Shown one piece after another: positions 1 to 8,685 of a DNA stretch of 64,000 nucleotides (positions are counted from its first letter, which is position 1; every line of letters begins with the position of its first letter). Below the pieces are notes generated by a model. The model made no database searches, was not told the DNA's origin, and was given only the letters and a program-made list of their open reading frames with translations. The position numbers and the translations under genes were made by a program. Source of the stretch: Thermodesulfobium acidiphilum (GTDB lineage: Bacteria; Thermodesulfobiota; Thermodesulfobiia; Thermodesulfobiales; Thermodesulfobiaceae); contig NZ_CP020921.1 of assembly GCF_003057965.1 (NCBI RefSeq), positions 1,499,001 to 1,563,000 on the forward strand, given 5' to 3'.

Positions 1-2
1 AT

Positions 3-590
3 GAAAAATTATACAAAGAGGATGCTATTCCAGCTTCAAGCTTTGACAATATTAAAAGCATTTATCTTTCTTCCAAAGAGGCATTAAAAGCAAGTGAACA
101 AAGACTTAAAGAATTGCAATCAGGCTATAGACAAGAAGAAGTTGAATCTTCTAAAGAAGCATACAAAGAAAGCGTCGCTAAAGTAGAGCAAGCAAAAACA
201 ATCTTAGGATATACCAGGATTTACTCACCTATTGACGGCGTTGTGTATTCTAAAGATTCAGAAGTAGGAGAATTCGTTTCATCAGGTACTCCTGTGTTAA
301 CTCTTTACGATTTGAATAGCACATATGTAAAGGTGTACGTAAGTGAAAAGGATATTGGCTTTGTTAAATTAAACGCACCATGTACTATAAAGGTTGACTC
401 TTTCCCGGATAAAAATTTTAGCGGATATGTAGAAGCAATATCAGACAAAGCAGAATATACTCCTAAATTTATTCAGACTAAAGAGGAAAGAGTCAAATAT
501 ATGTTCTGGGTTAAGGTAAAAATCAATAACCCTGAAGGTATTTTAAAACCTGGAATGCCAGCAGATGTTTATATAGAAAAAGCCCAATGA
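3..590 (+). CDS. HlyD/YbhG-type membrane fusion protein (5' partial)
   Basis: The reading frame is open from the first bases of the window, so the N-terminus, including any signal anchor, is missing; 195 residues are visible. A coiled-coil-like stretch rich in E, K and A is followed by a lipoyl/barrel-sandwich half motif (IYSPIDGVVYS) and a beta-barrel region ending in LKPGMPADVYIE, the usual C-terminus of periplasmic adaptor proteins of ABC-2 exporters. The stop overlaps the next ATPase start (ATGA), showing translational coupling. By analogy with YbhG it would link an inner-membrane exporter to the outer envelope. Substrate unknown. Confidence 0.85.
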   Translation, partial: EKLYKEDAIPASSFDNIKSIYLSSKEALKASEQRLKELQSGYRQEEVESSKEAYKESVAKVEQAKTILGYTRIYSPIDGVVYSKDSEVGEFVSSGTPVLTLYDLNSTYVKVYVSEKDIGFVKLNAPCTIKVDSFPDKNFSGYVEAISDKAEYTPKFIQTKEERVKYMFWVKVKINNPEGILKPGMPADVYIEKAQ

Positions 591-1483
591 TCTCAATCGT
601 TAACATAAGTAAAACCTTTTACAAAAAGAAGGTATTAGATAATATAAATCTTGAGCTAGACAAGGGAGAGATTTTAACTATCCTAGGACCTGATGGATCA
701 GGGAAAACTACCTTAATAAAAATTATTATCGGATTGTTTCGCCCAGATTCAGGAGAAATATTTATAAATAACATAAACATTACGAAAGATATATCTTCAA
801 CAAGGGAATTAATAGGATATAAGGCACAAGAATTTTCATTATATCAAGATCTTACTGTCAGTGAAAATATTAGATTTTTCGGAAATCTTTACTCTTTATC
901 TGGGAAAGAGCTCGATGAAAGAGAAAATTTTATACTTGAATTTATAGGCTTGAAAAGTTTTAAAAACAGGTTTGCTGAAACACTTTCTGGAGGAATGAAA
1001 ACTAGACTTGCCATTGGTTGTGCTTTAATACACAATCCATCAGTACTTCTATTAGACGAACCAAACGTAGGCGTGGATCCTGCCTCAAGAAAAAGTGTTT
1101 GGAAACTCTTAAGAGAACTTACCAATTCAGGTAAAACAATTATAGTAACTACGCCTTATTTCCTTGAAGGAGAACTGTCAGACAAAGTAGTATTTATTAA
1201 AGAAGGTAAAACAGTTTTATTTGGGAAGCCAAAAGAACTTATTGAAAATCTTGATTTTATAGTATACAAAGTAGAAGGAGAAAATTTACAAAACGTTTAT
1301 TTCGATTTAAAGAAAAAAGAACTTGAATTTAAATACTGGTTAAAAAATGAGCACATAAGGGTATTGCTACCCAAAACTGAAAAATTAAGTAAAATTTTTG
1401 ACAAAATTCATATTAATAATAATAAAACAGTAAGAGTAGATAAACCTGACCTGGAGGATATATATTTATGGCATTCGACGTAG
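587..1483 (+). CDS. ABC-2 exporter ATPase, first of two
   Basis: Cytoplasmic ATP-binding subunit, 298 aa. Walker A GPDGSGKTT lies at about residues 34-42, the Q-loop is near YKAQEFSLY, the signature LSGGMKTR is intact, and Walker B is VLLLDEP followed by NVGVDP. The histidine of the usual switch loop is replaced (VTTPYF rather than VTTHYM), which may lower ATPase activity. It overlaps the upstream adaptor by 4 bases and the next ATPase by 16 bases. In YbhF-type systems two ATPase domains are fused in one chain; here they are separate genes. Each probably supplies one half of a heterodimer. Confidence 0.9.
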   Translation: MISIVNISKTFYKKKVLDNINLELDKGEILTILGPDGSGKTTLIKIIIGLFRPDSGEIFINNINITKDISSTRELIGYKAQEFSLYQDLTVSENIRFFGNLYSLSGKELDERENFILEFIGLKSFKNRFAETLSGGMKTRLAIGCALIHNPSVLLLDEPNVGVDPASRKSVWKLLRELTNSGKTIIVTTPYFLEGELSDKVVFIKEGKTVLFGKPKELIENLDFIVYKVEGENLQNVYFDLKKKELEFKYWLKNEHIRVLLPKTEKLSKIFDKIHINNNKTVRVDKPDLEDIYLWHST

Positions 1484-2205
1484 AAAACGTAATTGAGGTT
1501 GAAAATTTAACAAAAAAATTTGGAAATTTCATCGCAGTTGATAATATCAGTTTTTCTATAAAAAAAGGCACAGTATTTGGTTTCTTGGGTCCAAATGGAG
1601 CTGGCAAAACCACGACTATAAAGCTTATCCTTGGGTTAATAAACAAGACAAGTGGGAAAATAAAAATTTTCGGAGAAGATATAGAAAAATTTTCAAAAGA
1701 AAGATTGGGCTATATGTCCCAAAAATTCTCTTTATACCACGATCTAAAGGTTTTTGAAAACATGATTTTTTACGGTTCTATTTATGGCTATTCTCGAAAA
1801 GATTTAGAGAAAAGAATAGATTTTTTGCTAGAACAATATCATCTTAAAGAAGTAAAAAATACTATGGTAAGGGATATTGGTGGGCTAAGACAAAGGGTTG
1901 CATTTTGTACAGCTATTTTACATAACCCAGATATTTTAGTTCTTGATGAACCAACAAGCGGCGTTGATCCTGATGCCAGAATAAACTTTTGGGACGCTAT
2001 TTATAGCTATGCGAGAGAGGGAAAAACTGTACTCGTTACAACACATTATATGGATGAAGCTGAATTTTGTAATCAAATAGGTTTTATTATCTCAGGAAAA
2101 TTAAAATTTGTTGGAACTCCAAACTCTGCAAAAAAAATCTATTTTGAAAATTCCAATAAAGTTGGAAATCTTGAGGATGCATTTTTATGGTTTATGGAAA
2201 ATTAG
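1468..2205 (+). CDS. ABC-2 exporter ATPase, second of two
   Basis: ATP-binding subunit of 245 aa with Walker A GPNGAGKTT at about residues 41-49, Walker B ILVLDEPTSGVDP and a normal switch histidine (VTTHYMDEAE). The signature motif is degenerate: IGGLRQR instead of LSGGxxQR. The start has a good GGAGG site inside the end of the preceding gene. The two ATPases are complementary, one with an intact signature and the other with an intact switch histidine. That is the pattern expected of an asymmetric heterodimer with one working catalytic site. The membrane partner is probably the permease at 3997-5133. Confidence 0.9.
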   Translation: MAFDVENVIEVENLTKKFGNFIAVDNISFSIKKGTVFGFLGPNGAGKTTTIKLILGLINKTSGKIKIFGEDIEKFSKERLGYMSQKFSLYHDLKVFENMIFYGSIYGYSRKDLEKRIDFLLEQYHLKEVKNTMVRDIGGLRQRVAFCTAILHNPDILVLDEPTSGVDPDARINFWDAIYSYAREGKTVLVTTHYMDEAEFCNQIGFIISGKLKFVGTPNSAKKIYFENSNKVGNLEDAFLWFMEN

Positions 2206-2781
2206 TTAGATAAAAAAGTATCTTTTAACCCTTTTCTTATAAGATTCATATTTATAACCAAATCTTTTTGTAAGCTCTCTCTCTTCAAAAGGAATTATCA
2301 AAAAATTATTTATTAAAAAATCAAATATGCTCACAACAAGAGACATTGTTCCCCCACTAATAAGAAATACTCCAAAAAATAACAAGGAGTGCGAAAGATA
2401 TGTTGGATGCCTCATATATTTATATATAAATCTCGTTTCTAAGTCGCCGGGATCCTCTAATACGAATTCATTTAAACCAAGAATTCTGCCCTTTAAGATT
2501 GACAAAGTTAAGAGTTGAAGAAAGGCTCCAGCAACAAATATAAAAAAACCAAATAGTTTTAAAGTAAATGAAGTCTGAATATACATATTTAATAAGCTTT
2601 GATTGTTGATCAAAAAATATAGATATGGAATATATAATGTATATATTAATATAAAAGTTAAAAATTTAATTTTTTTTGCAAAGCTGGTAAAAAAATGTAC
2701 AAATAGCCAATACATAGGAATTAGAGGCCAAACAAAAACCAAAAGATAGTTTAAAATGTTTAGATAAGGAAAACTAAACAT
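2206..2781 (-). CDS. Isoprenylcysteine/phospholipid methyltransferase-like membrane protein
   Basis: 191 aa with four to five hydrophobic segments. The C-terminal signature RHPTYLSHSLLFFG, followed by PFEERELTKRFGYKYESYKKRVKRY, is characteristic of the ICMT/PEMT membrane methyltransferase family, where the RHP and EE residues bind S-adenosylmethionine. It is convergent with the upstream ATPase, its stop directly abutting that gene, and it separates that operon from selD. Bacterial members rarely have known substrates (small lipids or isoprenoids), so only the family is assigned. Confidence 0.7.
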   Translation of the reverse strand: MFSFPYLNILNYLLVFVWPLIPMYWLFVHFFTSFAKKIKFLTFILIYTLYIPYLYFLINNQSLLNMYIQTSFTLKLFGFFIFVAGAFLQLLTLSILKGRILGLNEFVLEDPGDLETRFIYKYMRHPTYLSHSLLFFGVFLISGGTMSLVVSIFDFLINNFLIIPFEERELTKRFGYKYESYKKRVKRYFFI

Positions 2782-2893
2782 ATTTGAATTTAATAAAAGA
2801 TATATAATGTAAGTTCTGCATTAATTATATTATATATTAATATATATTAAAAGGGTTTCTATAATGAATTTTAAAATTATTATTTTTTCTCTG

Positions 2894-2935
2894 TATAATT
2901 AATTAATAAATATTACTATCAGAGGAGGTGAAAAA
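2894..2935 (+). promoter_or_regulatory. selD promoter -10 and ribosome binding site
   Basis: TATAAT at 2894-2899 and a very strong GAGGAGGTG at 2922-2930 precede the GTG start at 2936. The -35 region is weak. This gives selD its own transcript rather than dependence on the exporter operon. Confidence 0.5.
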
Positions 2936-3997
2936 GTGGACAACTTTCCAAAACTTACTTCTTTAGTACGCTGTGCTGGCTGAGCAGCAAAACTCAATCC
3001 AAAGGACCTAGGTGAGGTTCTAAAAGATTTACCGAAATTTGAACATCCGGGCCTTATTTTTAACTCCGATGGCCTTGATGACGCGGGAGCTTTAGTTATA
3101 AAAGACGATATAGCCATCGTTCAATCTGTCGACTTTTTCCCTCCTGTGGTAAATAGCCCTGATTTATACGGCAAAATTGCAGCAGCCAATTCTCTTTCTG
3201 ATTTATATGCAGTTGGTGCAAAACCCATTACTGCTCTAAATATTTTAGGATTTCCAAGATATGATATTGAACTAAACGTCATAAATGAAATACTCAGGGG
3301 TTCCCATGAAAAAGTAAAGGAAGCAGGAGCATTGATACTGGGGGGGCATAGCATGGACGATATAGAACTTAAATATGGTCTTAGTGTTACTGGAATTGCA
3401 AAAAAAGAAGAGCTAATAACTCACAACAACGCCCAACCTGGAGATATAATAATCCTTACAAAACCTCTAGGCACAGGAATACTTACTTCTGCTCTAAAAA
3501 TCGAACTTATTGACGAAATAGATATGCAAGATGCTCTAAATTCTATGCAAGAATTAAATTATTTTGCAGGTGAAGCACAAAAAAGATTTAAAGCGAGTTC
3601 TGGTACAGATGTTACAGGTTTTGGGCTGATCGGTCATGCAATAAACATAGCAAAATCTAGTAATGTTATATTTGAAATATTTTCAAATTCTTTACCTATT
3701 TTCGAAAGAGTACTAGAGCTCGCAGATGAAGGAGTACTACCTGCAGGAATTTTTGCAAACATTGATTTCTACAAAGAAAATGTAGTTGAAATAGGAAAAA
3801 TTCAAGAAAGTTATAGATATGTTATCTACGATCCGCAAACCTCTGGGGGTTTGCTTTCCACTTATAAACCAGATGTCGTAGATGATGCTTTAAGATTTCT
3901 AATTAATAATGGAGTAAACGCACGCATTATAGGCGTTGTTAAAAACAATACGGTCTTTAATCCTGGCACGATTGTTATTAAAGAAGGGTCTATTTAA
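2936..3997 (+). CDS. selD: Selenide, water dikinase, itself a selenoprotein
   Basis: Makes selenophosphate from selenide and ATP for selenocysteine and selenouridine synthesis. The frame from GTG 2936 reads through an in-frame TGA at 2981-2983 (residue 16) and continues to TAA 3995-3997, giving 353 residues. The N-terminus reads VRCAG-Sec-AAKLNP, aligning with the catalytic Cys/Sec and Lys of SelD, followed by the conserved DDAG, VQSVDFFPP and GGHSMDD motifs. An ORF caller starting at GTG 3146 would lose the active site. A SECIS-like hairpin follows the TGA. The stop overlaps the ATG of the exporter permease by one base. Confidence 0.95.
3003..3021 (+). promoter_or_regulatory. Bacterial SECIS-like hairpin in selD
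   Basis: A 7-bp stem (3003-3009 with 3015-3021, one G-U pair) closes a 5-base loop AGGUG. The loop begins 27 bases after the TGA, inside the usual bacterial window, and has G in its second position as bacterial SECIS loops need for SelB. The same bases encode SelD residues. Confidence 0.75.
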
Positions 3998-5133
3998 TGA
4001 AGGCTTCTCTCCAAAGGATATGGGCTGTATTTATCAAGGAATTTATTCAATTTTTTAGAGATAAAGTTACTTTTATCACTGCTATTTCAATTCCTTTGAT
4101 ACAACTTATTTTATACGGCTATGCTATAAATACTGATGTAAAGCATCAATCTACAGTTGTATACGATCAATCAAGATCTGTAATGTCAAGAGATATATTA
4201 TATAAATTTCAAAATTCACAATATTTTGATATAAAGAAATTTGTAAATAGCTCTGATGCAGTTGGAAGGGCAATAGACAACGGACAAGCAAAGGTAGGTA
4301 TCATCATCCCCCCTAAACTTGAGTCAAACATATTGGGCAATAAATCAAGTCAAATTTTAGTAATAATTGATGCGTCTGATCCTATGTCCTCAAGCTCTGC
4401 CCTTTCTGCGTCTCAAATGATAGGTTTGCTGGAAAATCAAGAAATATTAACAAAAAAACTTCAGCAAAATGGTATAATATTACCAAGCAAAACTCCTTTC
4501 GAAGTTGATGTCAGAGCCTGGTATAACCCGGATCTTTTATCTACTTATTTTTTGGTACCCGGTTTAATAGCTGTTTTAATCAGTTTATCAACTCTGGTTC
4601 TAACTGCTATGGCAATTGTAAGAGAAAAGGAGAGGGGAACATACGAACAATTAATAATTACCCCTCTTAGGCCAATTGAGCTAACTATTGGAAAGGTAAC
4701 TCCGTATGCCATTATAGGATACGCACAAATGACTCTCGTAATAATAGCTGCTGTAGTACTTTTTAAACTTAACATAAAGGGAAACTTACTTTTGTTATAT
4801 ATCTTTGCATTACCTTTTATATTAGCCAATTTAAGCCTAGGATATATAATATCTACCCTTGCAAAAAACCAGCAACAAGCTCTTCAAATGTCCTTTTTTC
4901 TTATGGTGCCTATATTTTTATTGAGCGGTTTTATGTTCCCTAGAGAAGCCATGCCAGGAATAGTATATTACTTAAGTTATATTGCTCCAGCTACATTCTT
5001 CTTAGTTATAGTAAGGGGTATCATTTTAAAGGGTTTAGGCTTTTACGAATTAGTAAAATGGGAAATTGGCTTAATAATATATATCATAATTGCTTTAAAC
5101 ATATCGAGGTTTTTACTTAAAAGAAAATCATAG
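3997..5133 (+). CDS. ABC-2 type exporter permease (YbhS/YbhR-like)
   Basis: 378 aa. An N-terminal membrane segment (ITAISIPLIQLILYGYAI) is followed by a large extracytoplasmic domain of about 140 residues, then five membrane segments containing the ABC-2 signature region EKERGTYEQLIITPLRPIELTIGK. This is the architecture of YbhS/YbhR-type exporters. Two permeases usually form the pore; only one is present, so a homodimer is likely. It overlaps the selD stop by one base but is probably the membrane partner of the ATPases at 587-2205. Confidence 0.88.
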   Translation: MKASLQRIWAVFIKEFIQFFRDKVTFITAISIPLIQLILYGYAINTDVKHQSTVVYDQSRSVMSRDILYKFQNSQYFDIKKFVNSSDAVGRAIDNGQAKVGIIIPPKLESNILGNKSSQILVIIDASDPMSSSSALSASQMIGLLENQEILTKKLQQNGIILPSKTPFEVDVRAWYNPDLLSTYFLVPGLIAVLISLSTLVLTAMAIVREKERGTYEQLIITPLRPIELTIGKVTPYAIIGYAQMTLVIIAAVVLFKLNIKGNLLLLYIFALPFILANLSLGYIISTLAKNQQQALQMSFFLMVPIFLLSGFMFPREAMPGIVYYLSYIAPATFFLVIVRGIILKGLGFYELVKWEIGLIIYIIIALNISRFLLKRKS

Positions 5134-5544
5134 CTAAACTATTAGTACTGGCACCTTTGCCCTTTCAATTAAAAACCTAGCTATAGAGTGATGCATAATT
5201 GATGCCTCAAAGCCAGATTTTCTCCCAATTACTATTAGATCAGCGTTAAATCTTTTTGCAATGTTATAAATTTCCATCGAAGGATTTTCTCCTTCTTGAA
5301 GCACAACTTCATCAATAACGTCTTTATCCTTTATCTCATTCTTAAGTTCTTCTAACAACCCTTTGGCCTTTTCAAACCTCAACTCTTCTGCTTCAGGATT
5401 TAAATCGGCAACCTGTGTGGGCATTTCAATAACATGTAAGAGTATAATCTTAGAGCCACTTAACTCTGCTAATTCATAACCAATTTTTAATACATCATAT
5501 CTCTTTGATGTCGAATCAACCGCCAATAATATTTTTCTAAACAT
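5134..5544 (-). CDS. Universal stress protein (UspA family)
   Basis: 136 aa with the standard alpha/beta fold: start MFRKILLAVDSTSKRYDVL, core DLIVIGRKSG, end VPVLIV. The ATP-binding loop G-x2-G-x9-G(S/T) is only partly kept (GRKSG present, second glycine replaced by histidine in HHSIARF), so nucleotide binding is uncertain. It is the last gene of the leftward TSUP operon, 22 bases after the permease, which suggests a regulatory or protective role tied to the transporter. Confidence 0.88.
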   Translation of the reverse strand: MFRKILLAVDSTSKRYDVLKIGYELAELSGSKIILLHVIEMPTQVADLNPEAEELRFEKAKGLLEELKNEIKDKDVIDEVVLQEGENPSMEIYNIAKRFNADLIVIGRKSGFEASIMHHSIARFLIERAKVPVLIV

Positions 5545-5566
5545 TACTCCTCCCAGTCAATCAGTC

Positions 5567-6535
5567 TTATATTACTGAAAAGCCTTTTAAAATACTCATC
5601 AAACCAGAAAGAGAAAGTAAAATAATTACTAACCACCTTACAATTCTAGGCTTAGTACGAGCAAGCAGTCTCACACCAACCTGAGAACCTAACATCATAC
5701 CTACTACTGAAGGAATCGCAATAATGGGTAACACTGCTCCATTGTTTAAGTATATCCATGCAGCAGATGTATCTGTAATAGACAATAAAAAATTACTCGA
5801 AGCTACTGATATCTTTAATGGGGCACCTAAAACTAAGTTAAAAACAGCTACATTAGCCCAACCAGCGCCTAACCCAAACATTCCTGCAATAAAACCAACC
5901 AGAAAAAATAGAAAAATGCCGATGTGAGAATTCTGAATCTGCCAATTGATATTTCTCCTTTGGGTTATTTCATAGTAAACACCATGTATCCCAAGAATTT
6001 GAGCAATTTTATCGCGCTTTGTTATTTCTGGAAACTCAGATCTTTTTGAAGTGAGAAGAACAAAGCAGATGGCAAGAATAACTAAACCGAGAGCAATTCT
6101 AACTATATTTTGAGGCAAAGCAAGCCCTACCATGGCACCCATAACTGAAGAAATCGACGCAATTAGAGCCATTGGCATACAAAGTCTAAGAGAAGCAAGA
6201 TTTCTCATCAAAAGTCCGGGACCAGCAGAAAGAGATCCAGCTAAAGCCACCATTAAACCTGCACCTCTTACGAAATCCATATGAAAAGGGAAAAACGTTC
6301 CAAGTATAGGAACAAAAAGTACACCCCCTCCAACACCTGCCAAAACAGCTATAATTCCTAAACCAAAACAAAACACAAATAATGACAGAGGCCATATCCA
6401 CCATGGAATTTTTAAAGAGGTTTCTTCAGCAAGTATGATATCTTTTGCAGCAAAGGCGTGAGGTGATAAAAAAAATAAAGAAAAGAATAAAATAAGAAAA
6501 AAACCAAAAAAGATCGATTTTTTCGAAAAGGTCAC
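5567..6535 (-). CDS. TSUP (TauE/SafE) family permease with signal-like N-terminus
   Basis: 322 aa. A hydrophobic leader ending in HAFA-AKD is followed by two homologous halves with the glycine-rich TSUP motifs: GVGGGVLFVPIL in the first, GLGAGWANVAVFNLVLG in the second. About eight membrane segments in all. The family moves sulfite, sulfoacetate, taurine and similar anions. In a sulfate reducer, sulfite or another sulfur anion is a reasonable inference. It is the middle gene of the operon 149-aa-class protein, TSUP, UspA. Confidence 0.88.
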   Translation of the reverse strand: MTFSKKSIFFGFFLILFFSLFFLSPHAFAAKDIILAEETSLKIPWWIWPLSLFVFCFGLGIIAVLAGVGGGVLFVPILGTFFPFHMDFVRGAGLMVALAGSLSAGPGLLMRNLASLRLCMPMALIASISSVMGAMVGLALPQNIVRIALGLVILAICFVLLTSKRSEFPEITKRDKIAQILGIHGVYYEITQRRNINWQIQNSHIGIFLFFLVGFIAGMFGLGAGWANVAVFNLVLGAPLKISVASSNFLLSITDTSAAWIYLNNGAVLPIIAIPSVVGMMLGSQVGVRLLARTKPRIVRWLVIILLSLSGLMSILKGFSVI

Positions 6536-6545
6536 AATATTCCTC

Positions 6546-6977
6546 CTATTCTACTTTAAGTAGTCCGCTAGCAGCCAAAATAAGAATGGATATCTCCATT
6601 AAAACTATAAAAACCATTACAATTTCTTTCTTCTTAACATAAATTGGTAAAACAGATAAATAACACAAAATTGGCACGCATGCCAAAAAGGTGAGTGCTG
6701 CCTTTGCCATCATATCTGACTTAGATATCAAACTCATCCATCCCCAACCAGTAGCTATTCCAAAACTTTCATTAAGAAACATAGAATTTCTCACCCACAA
6801 GTGTGGTAACCTCTCAAGAGGTATTACTGGCGAAATAAGCCCAGAAATGTAAATAAAAAAGGTAAATAAAATAGAAAAAAGACCAATTCTTGCAGACCAT
6901 TTAAGAACTAAAGCATATCTTTTTTGATCGATTGGCGTTTCAATATTTTTCTCTGAGCTCTTGATAGTTTTGTCCAT
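6546..6977 (-). CDS. Small membrane protein, partner of TSUP permease
   Basis: 143 aa with three to four membrane segments and no family I recognise. The ATG at 6977 is chosen because GGGAGA sits at the right distance before it; the upstream TTG at 6995 is part of that ribosome site. The charged N-terminus (MDKTIKSSEKNIETPIDQ) is followed by a long extracytoplasmic loop containing FLNESFGIATGWGWMSLI. It lies 10 bases before the TSUP gene and is surely cotranscribed. Confidence 0.75.
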   Translation of the reverse strand: MDKTIKSSEKNIETPIDQKRYALVLKWSARIGLFSILFTFFIYISGLISPVIPLERLPHLWVRNSMFLNESFGIATGWGWMSLISKSDMMAKAALTFLACVPILCYLSVLPIYVKKKEIVMVFIVLMEISILILAASGLLKVE

Positions 6978-7353
6978 TCTTACATCTCCCTTCAATTTTG
7001 ATGTTCCCCCGTTACAGGTAATGATATAACTAAAATTTGTACAGTAAAAACACTTACAAAATGTAATTCTTCTTTGCGATAATTATAACATATTTTTATT
7101 AAATTTATATATTTTAGTTATAACTTATCAAAAAAAATATAAATTTATGACATAAGGGATTTTACTTACTTCAGTACAATAATTTCCCCCATAAAAAATC
7201 CAACTTTCCCTAACTATTTTTTTATATAAGTAGATTTTATCATTAATTAAAACAAAATTTATAAATAAGTGAGGGAGGTGAAAAAAATTAAAGAATTTTA
7301 TTTAAAACTCTTGTTTAGTAAAAGCTATAAAAATTTTAAGGGAGGGAAATAAA
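6978..7353. other. Divergent control region between the two TSUP operons
   Basis: 376 bases, very AT-rich, separating operons that run in opposite directions. I see no tRNA, known riboswitch or strong inverted repeat. The only coding candidate is the small frame at 7278-7352. It must contain both promoters. Confidence 0.5.
7278..7352 (+). CDS. Possible 24-aa leader peptide upstream of TSUP gene
   Basis: GTG 7278 opens a 25-codon frame (reading VKKIKEFYLKLLFSKSYKNF and five more codons) whose TAA ends two bases before the ATG at 7354. A GGGAGGTG site overlaps the GTG, so the spacing for this start is poor; an ATT three codons later has better spacing. The peptide is basic and may simply be chance. 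Confidence 0.25.
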   Translation: MKKIKEFYLKLLFSKSYKNFKGGK

Positions 7354-8655
7354 ATGTTAAAAGGATTTTTTGGAAAGCTTTATAGGACGGGAGAACTTAT
7401 TACTGAAGCAGCCAAAGCACAGGGGAAATGGCAACTTGAAACCAGCAATACAATCTTAATGAAGAGGAAGAAATTTTTATTCTTATTGTTTCTTCCTGTG
7501 ATTGCAGGAGCAGCCATGCAATATGCATTTGCAGCAGGACCAGCTTATATTGGAGGTGGGCATGCCTACATGCCTGCTGTAGCCACTACTCAGATGCTTC
7601 TTGGGATACTCGTAATAGGTTTGTTATCCGGACTAATTACCGGCGTTATAGGGGCTGGTGGAGGATATGTACTAACCCCTGCGCTTATGACACTTGGAGT
7701 AAAGGGAATTATGGCGGTTGGAACAGATCAATTTGCAATTTTTGCAAATGCAATACTTGGAACAACTTTACACAAGAAATTAGGAAATGTAAATCTCTGG
7801 CTTGCAGTCTGGTTTGTAGTGGGATCTTTTGTAGGAGTAACAACAGGCGCAGCTATTAATAGGAGCATCTATGCACTAAGCCCAGCATTAAGCGATGCAT
7901 TTATTTCTACAGTATACGTAATACTATTAGGAATACTCGGATTTTATTCAACTATGGACTATATAAAGTTAAGAAGAGGACAGAAAGATACGTCAAAAAA
8001 GGCAATTTTAGATGTCAGAACTAGTTTTTCACGCTGGCTTCAAAGCATACCTTTAAAGCCTAGAATAAAGTTTGACGATCATATATTTGAAGGTGGATTA
8101 AGCATATCTGTATATCCTGTTATCATATGTGGCTTTACAGTTGGTTTTGTAGCAGCAATAATGGGAGTCGGCGGCGGATTCTTGACATTTCCTCTTTTTG
8201 TATATGGTTTAGGAGTTTCAACATTCACAACGGTAGGTACAGACATACTTCAAATAATTTTCACAACAGCATATTCTTCAATCTTTAATTATGCAATATA
8301 TGGTTATATTTTCTACAGTATAGCCATAACAATGCTTCTAGGATCTCTCATAGGTGTCCAAATAGGCGCTATGGTTACAACATTTGTAAAGGGTGCAACA
8401 ATTAAGCTATTTTATGCTCTTACTATTCTCGCAGGCTTTGTAAACAGACTTGCAGCTCTTCCACCAAGACTTTCAGACGCCAACATCATATCTATTAGCA
8501 AGGAAACATCAAATATATTAACAATAGTTGGAACAGTTGTGTTCTTTGGTCTGGTAGCAGTATTTGGATTCTTTGTTTTATATACGTTCTTCACTAATGT
8601 CATAATTTCAAGAAAGTTGGCTAGAGAAGCTATTGAATCAAAGAAGATTTCTTAA
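7354..8655 (+). CDS. TSUP (TauE/SafE) family permease, long form
   Basis: 433 aa, longer than the usual 250-300. A cytoplasmic N-terminal extension of about 45 residues (MLKGFFGKLYRTGELITEAA) precedes the membrane core. Duplicated motifs are GVIGAGGGYVLTPALMTLGV with VGTDQFAIF in the first half, and MGVGGGFLTFPLFVYGLGV with VGTDILQI in the second. This VGTD-containing subclass is common in sulfate reducers, from general knowledge. Good site GGGAGGG before ATG. It heads the rightward operon with the 261-aa protein and is followed by a UspA gene. Confidence 0.9.
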   Translation: MLKGFFGKLYRTGELITEAAKAQGKWQLETSNTILMKRKKFLFLLFLPVIAGAAMQYAFAAGPAYIGGGHAYMPAVATTQMLLGILVIGLLSGLITGVIGAGGGYVLTPALMTLGVKGIMAVGTDQFAIFANAILGTTLHKKLGNVNLWLAVWFVVGSFVGVTTGAAINRSIYALSPALSDAFISTVYVILLGILGFYSTMDYIKLRRGQKDTSKKAILDVRTSFSRWLQSIPLKPRIKFDDHIFEGGLSISVYPVIICGFTVGFVAAIMGVGGGFLTFPLFVYGLGVSTFTTVGTDILQIIFTTAYSSIFNYAIYGYIFYSIAITMLLGSLIGVQIGAMVTTFVKGATIKLFYALTILAGFVNRLAALPPRLSDANIISISKETSNILTIVGTVVFFGLVAVFGFFVLYTFFTNVIISRKLAREAIESKKIS

Positions 8656-8685
8656 GAATTAAAAATTAAGAAAGGAGTGAAAAAG

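Noticed and set aside
889-1125. Antisense ORFs within ABC ATPase, Qmo, Apr and other genes
   Set aside because: Mirror frames of well-supported genes without ribosome sites or recognisable motifs.
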